DNA of 64,000 nt from Pararhizobium sp. IMCC21322. GTDB lineage: Bacteria; Pseudomonadota; Alphaproteobacteria; Rhizobiales; GCA-2746425. The stretch covers positions 2,642,412-2,706,411 of the forward strand of contig NZ_CP132335.1 in assembly GCF_030758295.1 (NCBI RefSeq). Reading direction: 5' to 3'. Below, one piece after another: positions 1-7,721 of this stretch. Each line of letters begins with the position of its first letter. Within the stretch, counting starts at the first letter, position 1. Made by a program: the position numbers and the translations under genes. The notes under the pieces were generated by a model. That model was not told the DNA's origin, searched no databases, and saw only the letters and a program-made list of their open reading frames with translations.

Positions 1-842
1 CAAAGGAGCTGAAGGAAGACCGCATCCTTCCCAGGCTGGCAGATCTTTGGAAATACAAACGAACAATCGGGCGGTCGGGAATTATCGGAACTCTGGTCGG
101 CATTATACCCGGCGTTGGCGAAGATATTGGTGCCTGGGCGTCTTACGCTGCCTCAAAACGAAGCAGCAAAGAGCGCAAAGAATACGGCAATGGCTCCAAG
201 GAAGGTCTGATCGCTGCTGAAACGGGCAACAGTGCGGTGGTTCCCGGCGCACTCATTCCTGCCCTGACCCTTGCTGTTCCAGGCTCTGCGCCTGCGGCCG
301 TTCTTATCGCGGCCCTGTTCATTCATGGTGTTCGGCCAGGTCCAATGATCATGATCGAGCAGCCTGACTTCATCTATTCTGTCGCTGCCATGCTGTTCTT
401 CGCGACCCTTGCGATTACGATCTATGGTTTGTCATTGACGCGGCTGTTCATACTGGTCTTGCGCATTCCAAGAGAGTATCTCATGCCGGTTGTCTTCACG
501 CTGTGCGTGATCGGGCCCTTTGCGTTGACGCAGCGCATATTCGACATTTGGGTCATGGTCGGGTTTGGCCTGGTTGGGTTTGTTTTGCGAAAAATGAACT
601 ATCCGATGGCACCACTCGTTCTTGGAATTATTCTGGGAAGTCTGCTCGACAAATCGCTGCGGCGGGGCCTGACGCTGTCCAATGGATCGCTGGAACCGTT
701 TTTCCTGCGCCCGATTTCGGCAATGTTTGTAGCTGTAATTGTTCTGAGTATTATCCTGAGCCTCCCAGCCGTGCAAAAGGCTATGTCACGTTGGATTGAC
801 CGTCTGATGCCTTCTGGCAAGCGTGCGGAGGAAGATCAGTGA
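1..842 (+). CDS. TctA-family TTT transporter large permease, 5' end cut by window
   Basis: This is the C-terminal part of the large membrane subunit of a tripartite tricarboxylate transporter, which imports carboxylates with a periplasmic binding protein and a small TctB subunit. The frame is open from base 3. It shows the conserved TctA stretch GTLVGIIPGVGEDIGAWASY, then GNSAVVPGALIPALTLAVPGS and several hydrophobic segments. The full-length TctA at 48248 in this window shows the equivalent motifs, which supports the call. About half of a normal 500-residue TctA is present, and the missing part lies upstream of the window. Its stop codon overlaps the GTG start of the TetR gene (GTGA), so the two are translationally coupled. 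TctB and TctC are presumably just outside the window. Confidence 0.93.
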   Translation, partial: KELKEDRILPRLADLWKYKRTIGRSGIIGTLVGIIPGVGEDIGAWASYAASKRSSKERKEYGNGSKEGLIAAETGNSAVVPGALIPALTLAVPGSAPAAVLIAALFIHGVRPGPMIMIEQPDFIYSVAAMLFFATLAITIYGLSLTRLFILVLRIPREYLMPVVFTLCVIGPFALTQRIFDIWVMVGFGLVGFVLRKMNYPMAPLVLGIILGSLLDKSLRRGLTLSNGSLEPFFLRPISAMFVAVIVLSIILSLPAVQKAMSRWIDRLMPSGKRAEEDQ

Positions 843-1501
843 GCTCCAATCTGAAAGTCGTCAGGAAAGGCCCGAAGAGAGATGCCGCCGCTTCCAAGCG
901 CCGCATTCTTGAGGCCGCGCTTCATGAATTTTCTCGGTATGGGCACGCAGGTGCACGTATGGATTCAATCGCGGAAGCTGCTGATGTATCCAAGCCGATG
1001 ATCTACACCTATTACGGCGACAAGGAAGAGCTTTACAAGGCAGCCCTGCGAGAGAGCTACGTGCAAATCCGGCGAGGTGAATTGAACCTTCAACTGGGCG
1101 ATCTTGATCCTGAAGCAGGTATACGCGAGCTGGTAAGCTTCACGATGAACCACTTCGTGTCAAAGCCATGGTTCATATCCATGTTAAACACAGAGAACCT
1201 TCTGGGCGGCGATGCTATCCGCCAGATTGGCGACGCCGATGCAATTCAATCTCCCCTGATCGATGGGATCGGCAAACTGCTTCAAAGAGGCGCAAGCACC
1301 GGGCTGTTTCGCGATGATATCGACCCGGTGGAACTTTACATCACAATCGCCTCGCTTTGCTATTTTCCAGTTTCGAACCAGCACACTCTGCGCTCGGTTT
1401 TTAAAGTCCCCATTGATGCTCCGTGGTTGGCGCAAAGGTCCGAAATGATCTCAGACATGGTTGTGCAATACCTCAGATCCGAGAAAGCGACCGAGCAATG
1501 A
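839..1501 (+). CDS. TetR/AcrR-family transcriptional regulator
   Basis: This is a 220-residue regulator with an N-terminal TetR helix-turn-helix at about residues 17-62 (RRILEAALHEFSRYGHAGAR, then DSIAEAADVSKPMIYTYYGD). The C-terminal ligand domain has no recognisable ligand signature. The start is GTG at 839, overlapping the TGA of the upstream tctA. The basic leader SSNLKVVRKGPKRDA before the helix-turn-helix fits this start. Placement between a TTT transporter and a sugar-type catabolic operon suggests that it controls one or both in response to a substrate or intermediate. I could not identify an operator palindrome in the 106 bases before the next gene. Confidence 0.9.
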   Translation: MSSNLKVVRKGPKRDAAASKRRILEAALHEFSRYGHAGARMDSIAEAADVSKPMIYTYYGDKEELYKAALRESYVQIRRGELNLQLGDLDPEAGIRELVSFTMNHFVSKPWFISMLNTENLLGGDAIRQIGDADAIQSPLIDGIGKLLQRGASTGLFRDDIDPVELYITIASLCYFPVSNQHTLRSVFKVPIDAPWLAQRSEMISDMVVQYLRSEKATEQ

Positions 1502-1607
1502 AATTGGCTCTGTTCCAAACATCTATAGACCTAGGTGCCAGCTACCCACATCAAGGCTGAAACCAATAAACGATTGATCAAAAATACTTCTGAAAGGGAT
1601 CTCCACC

Positions 1608-2759
1608 ATGCGACAAACACGAATAGGTATCATCATGCACGGCGTTACCGGCCGCATGGGTATGAACCAGCATTTGATCCGCTCTGTTCTTGCGATCAGG
1701 GAACAGGGTGGCGTTGCCCTGAAAGATGGCTCATTTCTCGTCCCCGACATCATTATTGTCGGGCGCAATGCTGAAAAGGTTGAAGCACTGGCAAAGCGTC
1801 ATGGCATCGAGCGCTGGACAGATGATCTGGACACAGCACTGGCCAATCCGGATGACACGCTGTTTTTTGATGCAGCTTCAACCAAATTGCGGCCAGCCTT
1901 GCTGCGCAAAGCCATTGACGCAGGCAAGGACGTCTATTGCGAAAAACCGGTTTCTGAAAGTCTGGAAGAGGCGGTAGAGATTGCAAAATACGCCAAAGAG
2001 AAGGGCGTCAAGAACGGAATCGTTCACGACAAGCTGGATCTTCCGGGCCTTGCCAAGCTGAAACGTCTGCGTGACAGCGGTTTCTTTGGACGCATCCTCA
2101 ATGTCAAAGGTGACTTTGGATACTGGGTGTTCGAAGGCGACTGGATGCCGGCCCAGCGACCGTCCTGGAACTACCGTGCTGCGGATGGTGGCGGTATCAT
2201 TTCCGATATGCTGTGCCATTGGCGCTATGTACTCGACAATATCGTTGCGCCTGTGAAATCAGTGAGTTGCCTTGGCGCAACCCATATTCCCGAACGCTGG
2301 GACGAAAATGATCAAGCCTATGAAGCAACGGCGGATGATGCAGCCTATGCCACATTCCAGTTGGAAGGCGGTATCGTCGCTCAAATCAATTCCAGTTGGT
2401 GTACCCGTGTGCGGCGCGATGATCTGGTGACATTCCAGATTGACGGCACCCACGGCTCCGCCGTGGCCGGTTTGCATAAATGCTGGAGCCAGCACCGCGT
2501 CAACACGCCAAAACCTGTCTGGAACCCGGATCAGCCCCAGACGATGAACTTCTTCGAAGATTGGGAAGAAGTGCCTGACAATCAGGTATTCGACAATGGC
2601 TTCAAGGTGCAGTGGGAGCAATTCCTGCGCCATGTCGCGGAAGATGGCCCGTGGAATTACACGCTGGTCGAGGGCGCCAAGGGTGTTCAGCTTGCTGAAG
2701 CAGGTTGCCAAAGCTGGGAAGAACGCCGCTGGATCGATCTACCGGAACTGGAGATATAG
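1608..2759 (+). CDS. Gfo/Idh/MocA-family oxidoreductase
   Basis: This 383-residue NAD(P)-dependent sugar or polyol dehydrogenase is the first gene of a three-gene operon. The N-terminal Rossmann segment is IGIIMHGVTGRMGMNQHLIR, an unusual dinucleotide-binding variant (GVTGRMG) instead of plain GxGxxG. The family's EKP signature is present (DVYCEKPVSES, about residues 108-118), and its Lys is the presumed catalytic residue. The ATG is preceded by AAAGGGA at a good distance. The stop is two bases before the ATG of the DUF993 gene, so the operon is tightly coupled. The chemistry is probably oxidation of a cyclitol or sugar acid, but the substrate is not readable from sequence. Confidence 0.9.
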   Translation: MRQTRIGIIMHGVTGRMGMNQHLIRSVLAIREQGGVALKDGSFLVPDIIIVGRNAEKVEALAKRHGIERWTDDLDTALANPDDTLFFDAASTKLRPALLRKAIDAGKDVYCEKPVSESLEEAVEIAKYAKEKGVKNGIVHDKLDLPGLAKLKRLRDSGFFGRILNVKGDFGYWVFEGDWMPAQRPSWNYRAADGGGIISDMLCHWRYVLDNIVAPVKSVSCLGATHIPERWDENDQAYEATADDAAYATFQLEGGIVAQINSSWCTRVRRDDLVTFQIDGTHGSAVAGLHKCWSQHRVNTPKPVWNPDQPQTMNFFEDWEEVPDNQVFDNGFKVQWEQFLRHVAEDGPWNYTLVEGAKGVQLAEAGCQSWEERRWIDLPELEI

Positions 2760-2761
2760 AA

Positions 2762-3904
2762 ATGCCGAAACTCAATCTCCCAGGAGGCGCGGTGGACTTG
2801 ACGGCTGGTGCCTTGCCTAAAAAAAGTGATGGTTGGAATCGCATTGCCTATGCTGCGGCTCATGTGGTCGCCGATCCGCTGGTTGAAGCGGATCCATGGC
2901 TGGACTGTCCCATTGATTGGGATCGAACGCTCGCCTTTCGCGAACACCTTTGGTCCCTGGGGTTTGGTGTTGCCGAGGCCATGGATACGGCCCAGCGCGG
3001 TATGGGGCTGGATTGGCCGACTTCCCTTGAATTGATCGAGCGTAGTGTTGCGCTGGCAAAACCAGGCGGGCATCTGATCGCCTGTGGTGCAGGCACAGAT
3101 CATCTGCAGCCAGGCCCTGATGTCACGGTTGATGATGTCATCGCCGCATATGAGTTGCAGTGTGAGGCTGTTGAAGCAACCGGTAGCCGCGTAATTTTGA
3201 TGGCGTCGCGTGCTTTGGCAAAAGCTGCAAAGGGGCCGAATGACTATGCAAGAGTGTATGACCGCATTCTGTCAGGGCTTGCGCAACCGGCCATTCTGCA
3301 TTGGCTGGGTGAGATGTTTGATCCGGGCCTGGAAGCCTATTGGGGTGATGCCGACCATATGCGCGCCATGGACACCTGTCTCAAGGTGATCGCCAATAAT
3401 GCCGACAAAGTAGACGGGATCAAAATCTCGCTTTTGTCCGCCGAGAAAGAAATCGCAATGCGCCGCCGTCTGCCTGATGGCGTCAAAATGTATACCGGCG
3501 ATGATTTTAACTATCCTGAACTGATTGCTGGCGATGAACAGGGCTATTCCCACGCCCTTCTTGGAATATTCGATCCAATTGCCGGCGCTGCTGCAAATGC
3601 GTTGTCAGCACTCGGCAATGGAGACGAGGCCACTTACAGGAAAGTCTTTGAACCAACCGTTCCGCTGTCGCGGCATATTTTCAAGACACCAACGAGATTT
3701 TACAAAACCGGTGTGGTTTTCCTGGCCTATCTGAATGGTCATCAGGATCATTTTACCATGATTGGCGGTCAGGAAAGCACACGATCAACACTGCACCTGG
3801 CCGACATAGTGCGGCTTGCCAATGTGGCTGGCCTGTTCACCGACCCTGACGCGGTGGCAGCTCGTGCGCGCCCGGTCTTTGCTGCACGTGGGGTGGAGAT
3901 TTGA
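2762..3904 (+). CDS. DUF993 family protein (dihydrodipicolinate synthase-like TIM barrel)
   Basis: This 380-residue protein belongs to the DUF993 group, distant relatives of the DHDPS/NAL aldolases and often annotated as dihydrodipicolinate synthase family. I chose ATG 2762 because a GGAG (in the last codons of the upstream gene) sits just before it. Recognisable stretches are MGLDWPTSLELIERS, CGAGTDHLQPGPDVTVDDVI, HWLGEMFDPGLEAYWGD and the Lys-containing GIKISLLSAEKE, which may hold the Schiff-base lysine if it is an aldolase. It lies between an oxidoreductase and a sugar isomerase with spacings of two bases and one base. A retro-aldol step on a keto-sugar made by its neighbours is the natural guess, but no substrate is established. 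Confidence 0.85.
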   Translation: MPKLNLPGGAVDLTAGALPKKSDGWNRIAYAAAHVVADPLVEADPWLDCPIDWDRTLAFREHLWSLGFGVAEAMDTAQRGMGLDWPTSLELIERSVALAKPGGHLIACGAGTDHLQPGPDVTVDDVIAAYELQCEAVEATGSRVILMASRALAKAAKGPNDYARVYDRILSGLAQPAILHWLGEMFDPGLEAYWGDADHMRAMDTCLKVIANNADKVDGIKISLLSAEKEIAMRRRLPDGVKMYTGDDFNYPELIAGDEQGYSHALLGIFDPIAGAAANALSALGNGDEATYRKVFEPTVPLSRHIFKTPTRFYKTGVVFLAYLNGHQDHFTMIGGQESTRSTLHLADIVRLANVAGLFTDPDAVAARARPVFAARGVEI

Positions 3905-3905
3905 G

Positions 3906-4727
3906 ATGATCACACCTGATAAATTATCGCTCAACACGGCGACGGTTCGTGAAAAATGGGATCTTGCCAGCTGCATTGAGGGCTGTGCACGCCATGGCAT
4001 TGGTGGCATTGCTCCTTGGCGTGACAAACTGCAGGAAATGGGGACTGAAAAAGCGGCGCGCGCGATTCAGGATGCCGGATTGCGCGTCAGTGGCCTGTGC
4101 CGGGGAGGTTGGTTTACAGCTTCCGGGGCCATTACGCAGGACGTAATTGATGACAATCGCCGGGCCGTTGATGAAGCTGCAACGATCAAGGCGGACTGTC
4201 TTGTCATGGTCGTGGGCGGACTTGCAGATGGATCTCGTGATTTGCCCCACGCACATGAATTGGTCGAGGAGGGCCTTGCCCGGACATTGGAATATGCCCG
4301 CACTGTTGGCGTCAAAATCGCCATAGAACCGTTACATCCAATGTACGCAGCTGATCGCTGCTGCGTGAACACAACGCGCCAGGCGCTGGATATCTGCGAC
4401 CGGCTGGGCGATGGAATTGGCTGCGCAATTGATGTCTATCATGTCTGGTGGGACCATGAATTGCGATCCCAGTTAAAACGGGCAGGTCGCGACCGGATCA
4501 TGGCGTTTCACATCTGCGACTGGCTGATGCCAACGGCCGATATGTTGACCGACCGCGGCATGATGGGCGACGGCGTTATCGACATTCCTCTGCTACGTTC
4601 ATATGCGGAAGCAGAAGGTTTTGACGGCCTGTATGAAGTGGAAATATTCTCGGCTGAAAACTGGTGGAAGCGCGACCCCGACGAGGTTCTGGAAACCATC
4701 ATCAAGCGCGGGCGCACAGTCTGCTAG
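3906..4727 (+). CDS. Sugar phosphate isomerase/epimerase (AP-endonuclease-2 TIM barrel)
   Basis: This 273-residue protein has the xylose-isomerase-like/AP-endonuclease-2 fold. Probable metal-binding acidic and His residues lie in IAIEPLHPMYAADR, CAIDVYHVWWDHE, MAFHICDWLMP and LYEVEIFSAENWW, the usual succession in this family. The start at ATG 3906 follows GGAG in the end of the DUF993 gene, one base after its stop. It is the last gene of the Gfo/Idh-DUF993-isomerase operon and probably interconverts a keto-sugar or inosose in the same catabolic route. Several IolE/IolI-like enzymes look similar, so the exact reaction is unknown. Confidence 0.88.
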   Translation: MITPDKLSLNTATVREKWDLASCIEGCARHGIGGIAPWRDKLQEMGTEKAARAIQDAGLRVSGLCRGGWFTASGAITQDVIDDNRRAVDEAATIKADCLVMVVGGLADGSRDLPHAHELVEEGLARTLEYARTVGVKIAIEPLHPMYAADRCCVNTTRQALDICDRLGDGIGCAIDVYHVWWDHELRSQLKRAGRDRIMAFHICDWLMPTADMLTDRGMMGDGVIDIPLLRSYAEAEGFDGLYEVEIFSAENWWKRDPDEVLETIIKRGRTVC

Positions 4728-4873
4728 CGGCAAAACACCAATTTTTGCTGGTGCCTGCTGGTTGGCTGATCAACAAATGAGCAGCGATCCGGACACAACA
4801 CGGTAATCCTTCAACAACTGGGAACGGATGCCAAATCGTTGTTCAAGTTCGGGATTTCGCGACATGTTTACGG

Positions 4874-4919
4874 GCTCATTCAGGACGACATCCATTCGAT
4901 GATCATGCCCTGAATGAGC
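4874..4919. repeat. 11-bp perfect inverted repeat downstream of the basic small protein gene
   Basis: GCTCATTCAGG at 4874-4884 is matched exactly by its reverse complement at 4909-4919, with a 24-base loop. It lies between two convergent genes (the isomerase ending at 4727 and the small protein ending at 4928) and could act as a transcript-end hairpin. No clear T-run follows on either strand. Confidence 0.6.
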
Positions 4920-4927
4920 AAGCGGCG

Positions 4928-5164
4928 TTATGAAGCTGCGGTCTTGGCAGCTCGTTTCCGTGGGCTTGGTTTTTTTGCAGGTTTTTCCGCCAAATCCTCA
5001 GCTTCCTTTGCAAGACGCAGGGCTTTCAAACGTGCGGTGTTTTTGCTGATCGCCGAAGCTCTGGCCTCTCGTTCGTTGAGAGTCTCCTTTTGGATTTTGC
5101 TAATTGCCGCCAAACGATCTTCTGCGCGGGTTCTGGAAGTGCTCACTATGATTTGGTCCTTCAT
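4928..5164 (-). CDS. Small basic Lys/Ala-rich protein of unknown function
   Basis: This is a 78-residue protein starting MKDQIIVSTSRTRAEDRLAA. The middle is charged and probably helical (ISKQK-like and LKALRLAKEAEDLA), and the C-terminal tail is KKPSPRKRAAKTA, very rich in Lys, Arg and Ala. An alternative start six codons upstream (MWPHPD) has no better ribosome-binding site. The basic tail resembles those of small nucleic-acid-associated proteins, but I recognise no domain. It lies 41 bases downstream of the cold-shock gene on the same strand and may be cotranscribed with it, which is compatible with an RNA- or DNA-binding role (inference only). Confidence 0.6.
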   Translation of the reverse strand: MKDQIIVSTSRTRAEDRLAAISKIQKETLNEREARASAISKNTARLKALRLAKEAEDLAEKPAKKPSPRKRAAKTAAS

Positions 5165-5205
5165 GTCGGGGTGGGGCCACATAAATGCGTGGTCCGGTTC
5201 GCGTG

Positions 5206-5415
5206 TTAGTCGGCCAACTGCAAATTCGTTGCCGAAACCTTGCCGTCGCGGCCACTTTCCAGGTCATAGGAAACTTTCTGGCCATCGGAGAGACCAGTAA
5301 GGCCGGCATTTTCGACAGCAGAAATATGAACGAATGCGTCCTTGCCACCATCATCGGGTGCAATGAAGCCGAAGCCTTTTGAGGCATTGAAGAATTTTAC
5401 GGTGCCAATTGTCAT
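5206..5415 (-). CDS. cspA: Cold-shock protein, CspA family
   Basis: This 69-residue single cold-shock domain protein contains both nucleic-acid-binding motifs, KGFGFI (RNP1) and DAFVHIS (RNP2-like). It is a standard-length CspA-type RNA chaperone and single-stranded nucleic-acid binder. AAAGG precedes the ATG, and a promoter-like pair lies at 5474-5502. The product is cytoplasmic. Alphaproteobacteria carry several paralogues, so which cold-shock protein this is, and whether it is cold-inducible, cannot be told from the gene alone. Confidence 0.95.
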   Translation of the reverse strand: MTIGTVKFFNASKGFGFIAPDDGGKDAFVHISAVENAGLTGLSDGQKVSYDLESGRDGKVSATNLQLAD

Positions 5416-5473
5416 GGCTGAAACCTTTAAAAATGCCCGAAGCCTGAGGCGAGCGAGCGATGTTCCGATGCGT

Positions 5474-5502
5474 TATTCACACAAGGGTTGAAACGTTTTC
5501 AA
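5474..5502 (-). promoter_or_regulatory. Putative sigma-70 promoter of the cold-shock gene
   Basis: On the minus strand TTGAAA (5502-5497) and TGAATA (5479-5474) are separated by 17 bases. The -35 element is embedded in a near-palindrome, TTGAAACGTTTTCAA on the plus strand (5488-5502). It lies about 60 bases upstream of the cspA start, leaving a modest 5' leader. Confidence 0.45.
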
Positions 5503-6169
5503 AATCAGGGGAAGCAAAGCAATCGGGCAAACCGTTGGTTTAAATAGCCAATGATGGCTTGAAACGCACGCAATACATAGGTGTTTTCGCGCAGAAATCA
5601 AGATCAGCCGTAAACCAGGCAGACTATTCGAATGAGAATGCCCGCCGATGATTGCAGCACACGATCCCCATTGCCTGTAACGGCCTCTGGCTTTCTCAAT
5701 TGGTGGGGGGAGTTTTCGGTCTGAACACGAGGCGGCTGTAAAGGGGCACTGGTTCTTATAGCTTGCAGAAGCGCAGGAAACATCGGAGAATTAACGAAGA
5801 AACTATAACAAATTTGGGGCCATTGATTGCAGAACCCCGACAGAATTTATGAAATTGGATTACGCATCCGGTCCGTCCTCGCGACGAAGCCAGAAATCTC
5901 TACTTCATGGCAGGGCAAGAAGGGTTGCGGTTCAAATCCGGAAGAGAGTTGACACGTAATTGGGTGAAACCGGGAGAGCAGGTCACTGATTGTAATTGAC
6001 AATGAGTAATAACACACATTTGCTGCATAAACTGGCGGTTTCTCGTACCTCGACAAGGCAGCGCTCATCCGCGAGCGTGAACTTGAAACCGAGGGCCATA
6101 GGGCGCTTGCTAGGCAGAATTCTGATGCATTGCATCACCAAGCCTGCAATCTAACAAAGGAATGATTTC
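5503..6169. other. Gene-free stretch between cspA and the DUF1344 gene
   Basis: I see no convincing protein gene or structured RNA in these roughly 670 bases. A 73-codon minus-strand frame at 5847-6068 has no ribosome-binding site, no recognisable family and biased composition, and is rejected. A small ATGCA-TT-GCAT-type palindrome lies near 6123. The first 90 bases belong to the cspA promoter region. Confidence 0.5.
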
Positions 6170-6436
6170 ATGAAATATACAACCCTTCTGACGTCCGCTT
6201 TAATACTGGTCTGGTCTGCAAGCGCTTCCTATGCGGACCAGTTCACAGGCAGCGTTGTTGCTTTCGACCGCAAGGCCAATGTCATTGTCCTCGACGATAA
6301 ATCCGTTTTCCTTTTCGAAGGACAAGAAGCCCAGATACCAGATGACCTGAAAGCCGGCGACAAGATTGAAATCGAAGGCGAGGGAGAAGGGGAAGACGGT
6401 TACGGAAACCTTACATCCATTAAAATCGTCGAGTAG
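6170..6436 (+). CDS. DUF1344-like small periplasmic protein
   Basis: This 88-residue protein has a clear Sec signal peptide (MKYTTLLTSALILVWSASAS, cleavage probably after YA at about 22-23). A roughly 65-residue mature part follows: DQFTGSVVAFDRKANVIVLD, then an acidic GDKIEIEGEGEGED loop. The pattern of a short beta-rich domain stating 'variation on V-V-x-D-R-x-x-x-x-I-x-L-D' matches the DUF1344 proteins of rhizobia, whose function is unknown. AAGGA precedes the ATG. The acidic stretch could bind divalent cations, but this is inference. It appears to be monocistronic. Confidence 0.75.
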   Translation: MKYTTLLTSALILVWSASASYADQFTGSVVAFDRKANVIVLDDKSVFLFEGQEAQIPDDLKAGDKIEIEGEGEGEDGYGNLTSIKIVE

Positions 6437-6497
6437 CGCAAGCAGACCCCGTCAGTGGTGTACGACTGCCTGGCGGGAGATGAACTGAAGAAATTTT

Positions 6498-6533
6498 GGG
6501 TCTGGACTCAATCTCCAAATTGGGTTCAGACCC
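6498..6533. repeat. 15-bp near-perfect hairpin
   Basis: GGGTCTGGACTCAAT (6498-6512) and ATTGGGTTCAGACCC (6519-6533) pair at 13 of 15 positions around the loop CTCCAA. It follows the DUF1344 gene by about 60 bases. On the minus strand it begins inside the stop of the short helix-turn-helix-like fragment at 6526-6606. It may be a terminator-type hairpin or a terminal inverted repeat left by a mobile element. No T-run is present. Confidence 0.6.
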
Positions 6534-6606
6534 AGCAATAGGCGGGAAACGTGCCTTTACGATAGGCCTGGTTCACGCCGGAGCGGGAAATGTCGATGGT
6601 GTCCAT
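6526..6606 (-). pseudogene. Possible remnant of a small helix-turn-helix (Cro-like) gene
   Basis: On the minus strand an ATG at 6606 opens a 26-codon frame (MDTIDISRSGVNQAYRKGTF, then PAYCWV and stop). The pattern SGVNQAYRKGTFPAYW resembles the recognition-helix end of small Cro-like repressors that finish in FPAxWW. Upstream bases in other frames give short matching-looking pieces interrupted by a stop, so this is probably a frameshifted relic. The rest of 6437-6910 contains no other gene that I can support. Confidence 0.3.
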
Positions 6607-6910
6607 TATCAGCTCTTATGCCTCGTCATGGCAGGTTTGCATCTGGACTGCCAGGCGAATGGCTCTGTGAAGTCCAAAATTTTGCTGAATTCAGCGGCCT
6701 GAATGACGCTTTCCAGTGTCAACGGAGGTCAAAAATTGGATGCTCCAGGCCCTATAACTGCTGACATTCAAATCGACCGGTCGAGCTAAGCCCAAATCAA
6801 TGTCATTCCGGTATATTTTTCTGACAACGACGATCTATGAATTTATGATCACCCGAATAGGACGGGAATCAAAACGTTGACATTAATATGCTCAACCAGA
6901 ACAGGTTCAA

Positions 6911-7687
6911 ATGCTGCGTATAAACGATTTGTCACGCATTTTGCGAAAGGATCGTGTCTCCGGCAGGGAGAGACTTGATCTGACTCTTGCGTACGAAAAT
7001 GTCTATGTGATTGGCGACATTCACGGGTGTTTTGATCAGCTCATGTCTCTGGAGCAAAAAATTTACGCTGAAAAAAAATCAAGCGAGCAGGATGATCTGA
7101 TTATCACCCTGGGTGATTACGTGGACAGGGGCCCCAGATCAGCAGACGTGATCGAGCATTTGCTCGCACCGCCAGAGGCAAATTTCAAACGAATTTGTCT
7201 GCTCGGAAATCATGAACTGGCAATGCTTAATTATCTGGAAGGTCAATTACCGCTTCAATCATGGATGAATTTGGGGGGCACGCAAACGCTGCTTTCCTAC
7301 GGGATAGATATCGACCGTCTGGAGACGATCTATAGCAAAAGCAAGCAGGTTGATGAGAAAATCCGGGAACTTGTACCCAATTCCCACAAACAGTTTTTAA
7401 AAAAACTGCCGATTTTGATCCAGACCCAAAGGTTTCTGTTTGTGCATGCCGGCATTCGCCCGAATGTAAAAATTGAAGATCAGAAGGATCATGATCTCAT
7501 CACTATCCGCGATGAATTTTACAAGAATGCAGATATGTCAGACTACATCGTGATTCACGGCCACACGCCGGTAAAATCTCCCCAGCTCAAAACAAATCGG
7601 CTGAACATTGATACCGGTGCTTATCGTAGTGGCGTGCTTAGCGCCGTGAAACTGAATCAGGATGGGATAAAATACCTGTCATCATAG
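6911..7687 (+). CDS. Metallophosphoesterase (PPP-type serine/threonine phosphatase-like)
   Basis: This 258-residue protein has all the calcineurin-like phosphoesterase motifs in order: GDIHG (about residue 35), GDYVDRG (about 66), GNHE (about 97), HAGI (about 178) and HGHTP (about 217). These supply the two-metal site. Length and motifs fit bacterial PPP-type protein phosphatases and ApaH/PrpE relatives. It lies next to, and convergent with, exoP, whose product is a tyrosine autokinase. A role in EPS control is conceivable, but PPP enzymes of this type are usually Ser/Thr- or dinucleotide-specific. There is no signal peptide, so it should be cytoplasmic. Confidence 0.88.
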   Translation: MLRINDLSRILRKDRVSGRERLDLTLAYENVYVIGDIHGCFDQLMSLEQKIYAEKKSSEQDDLIITLGDYVDRGPRSADVIEHLLAPPEANFKRICLLGNHELAMLNYLEGQLPLQSWMNLGGTQTLLSYGIDIDRLETIYSKSKQVDEKIRELVPNSHKQFLKKLPILIQTQRFLFVHAGIRPNVKIEDQKDHDLITIRDEFYKNADMSDYIVIHGHTPVKSPQLKTNRLNIDTGAYRSGVLSAVKLNQDGIKYLSS

Positions 7688-7721
7688 GTGTTAGGCTGCG
7701 AGTTGGAACATCACGTCCTTA

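Noticed and set aside
5847-6068. A 73-codon minus-strand frame
   Set aside because: It has no start context and no recognisable family.
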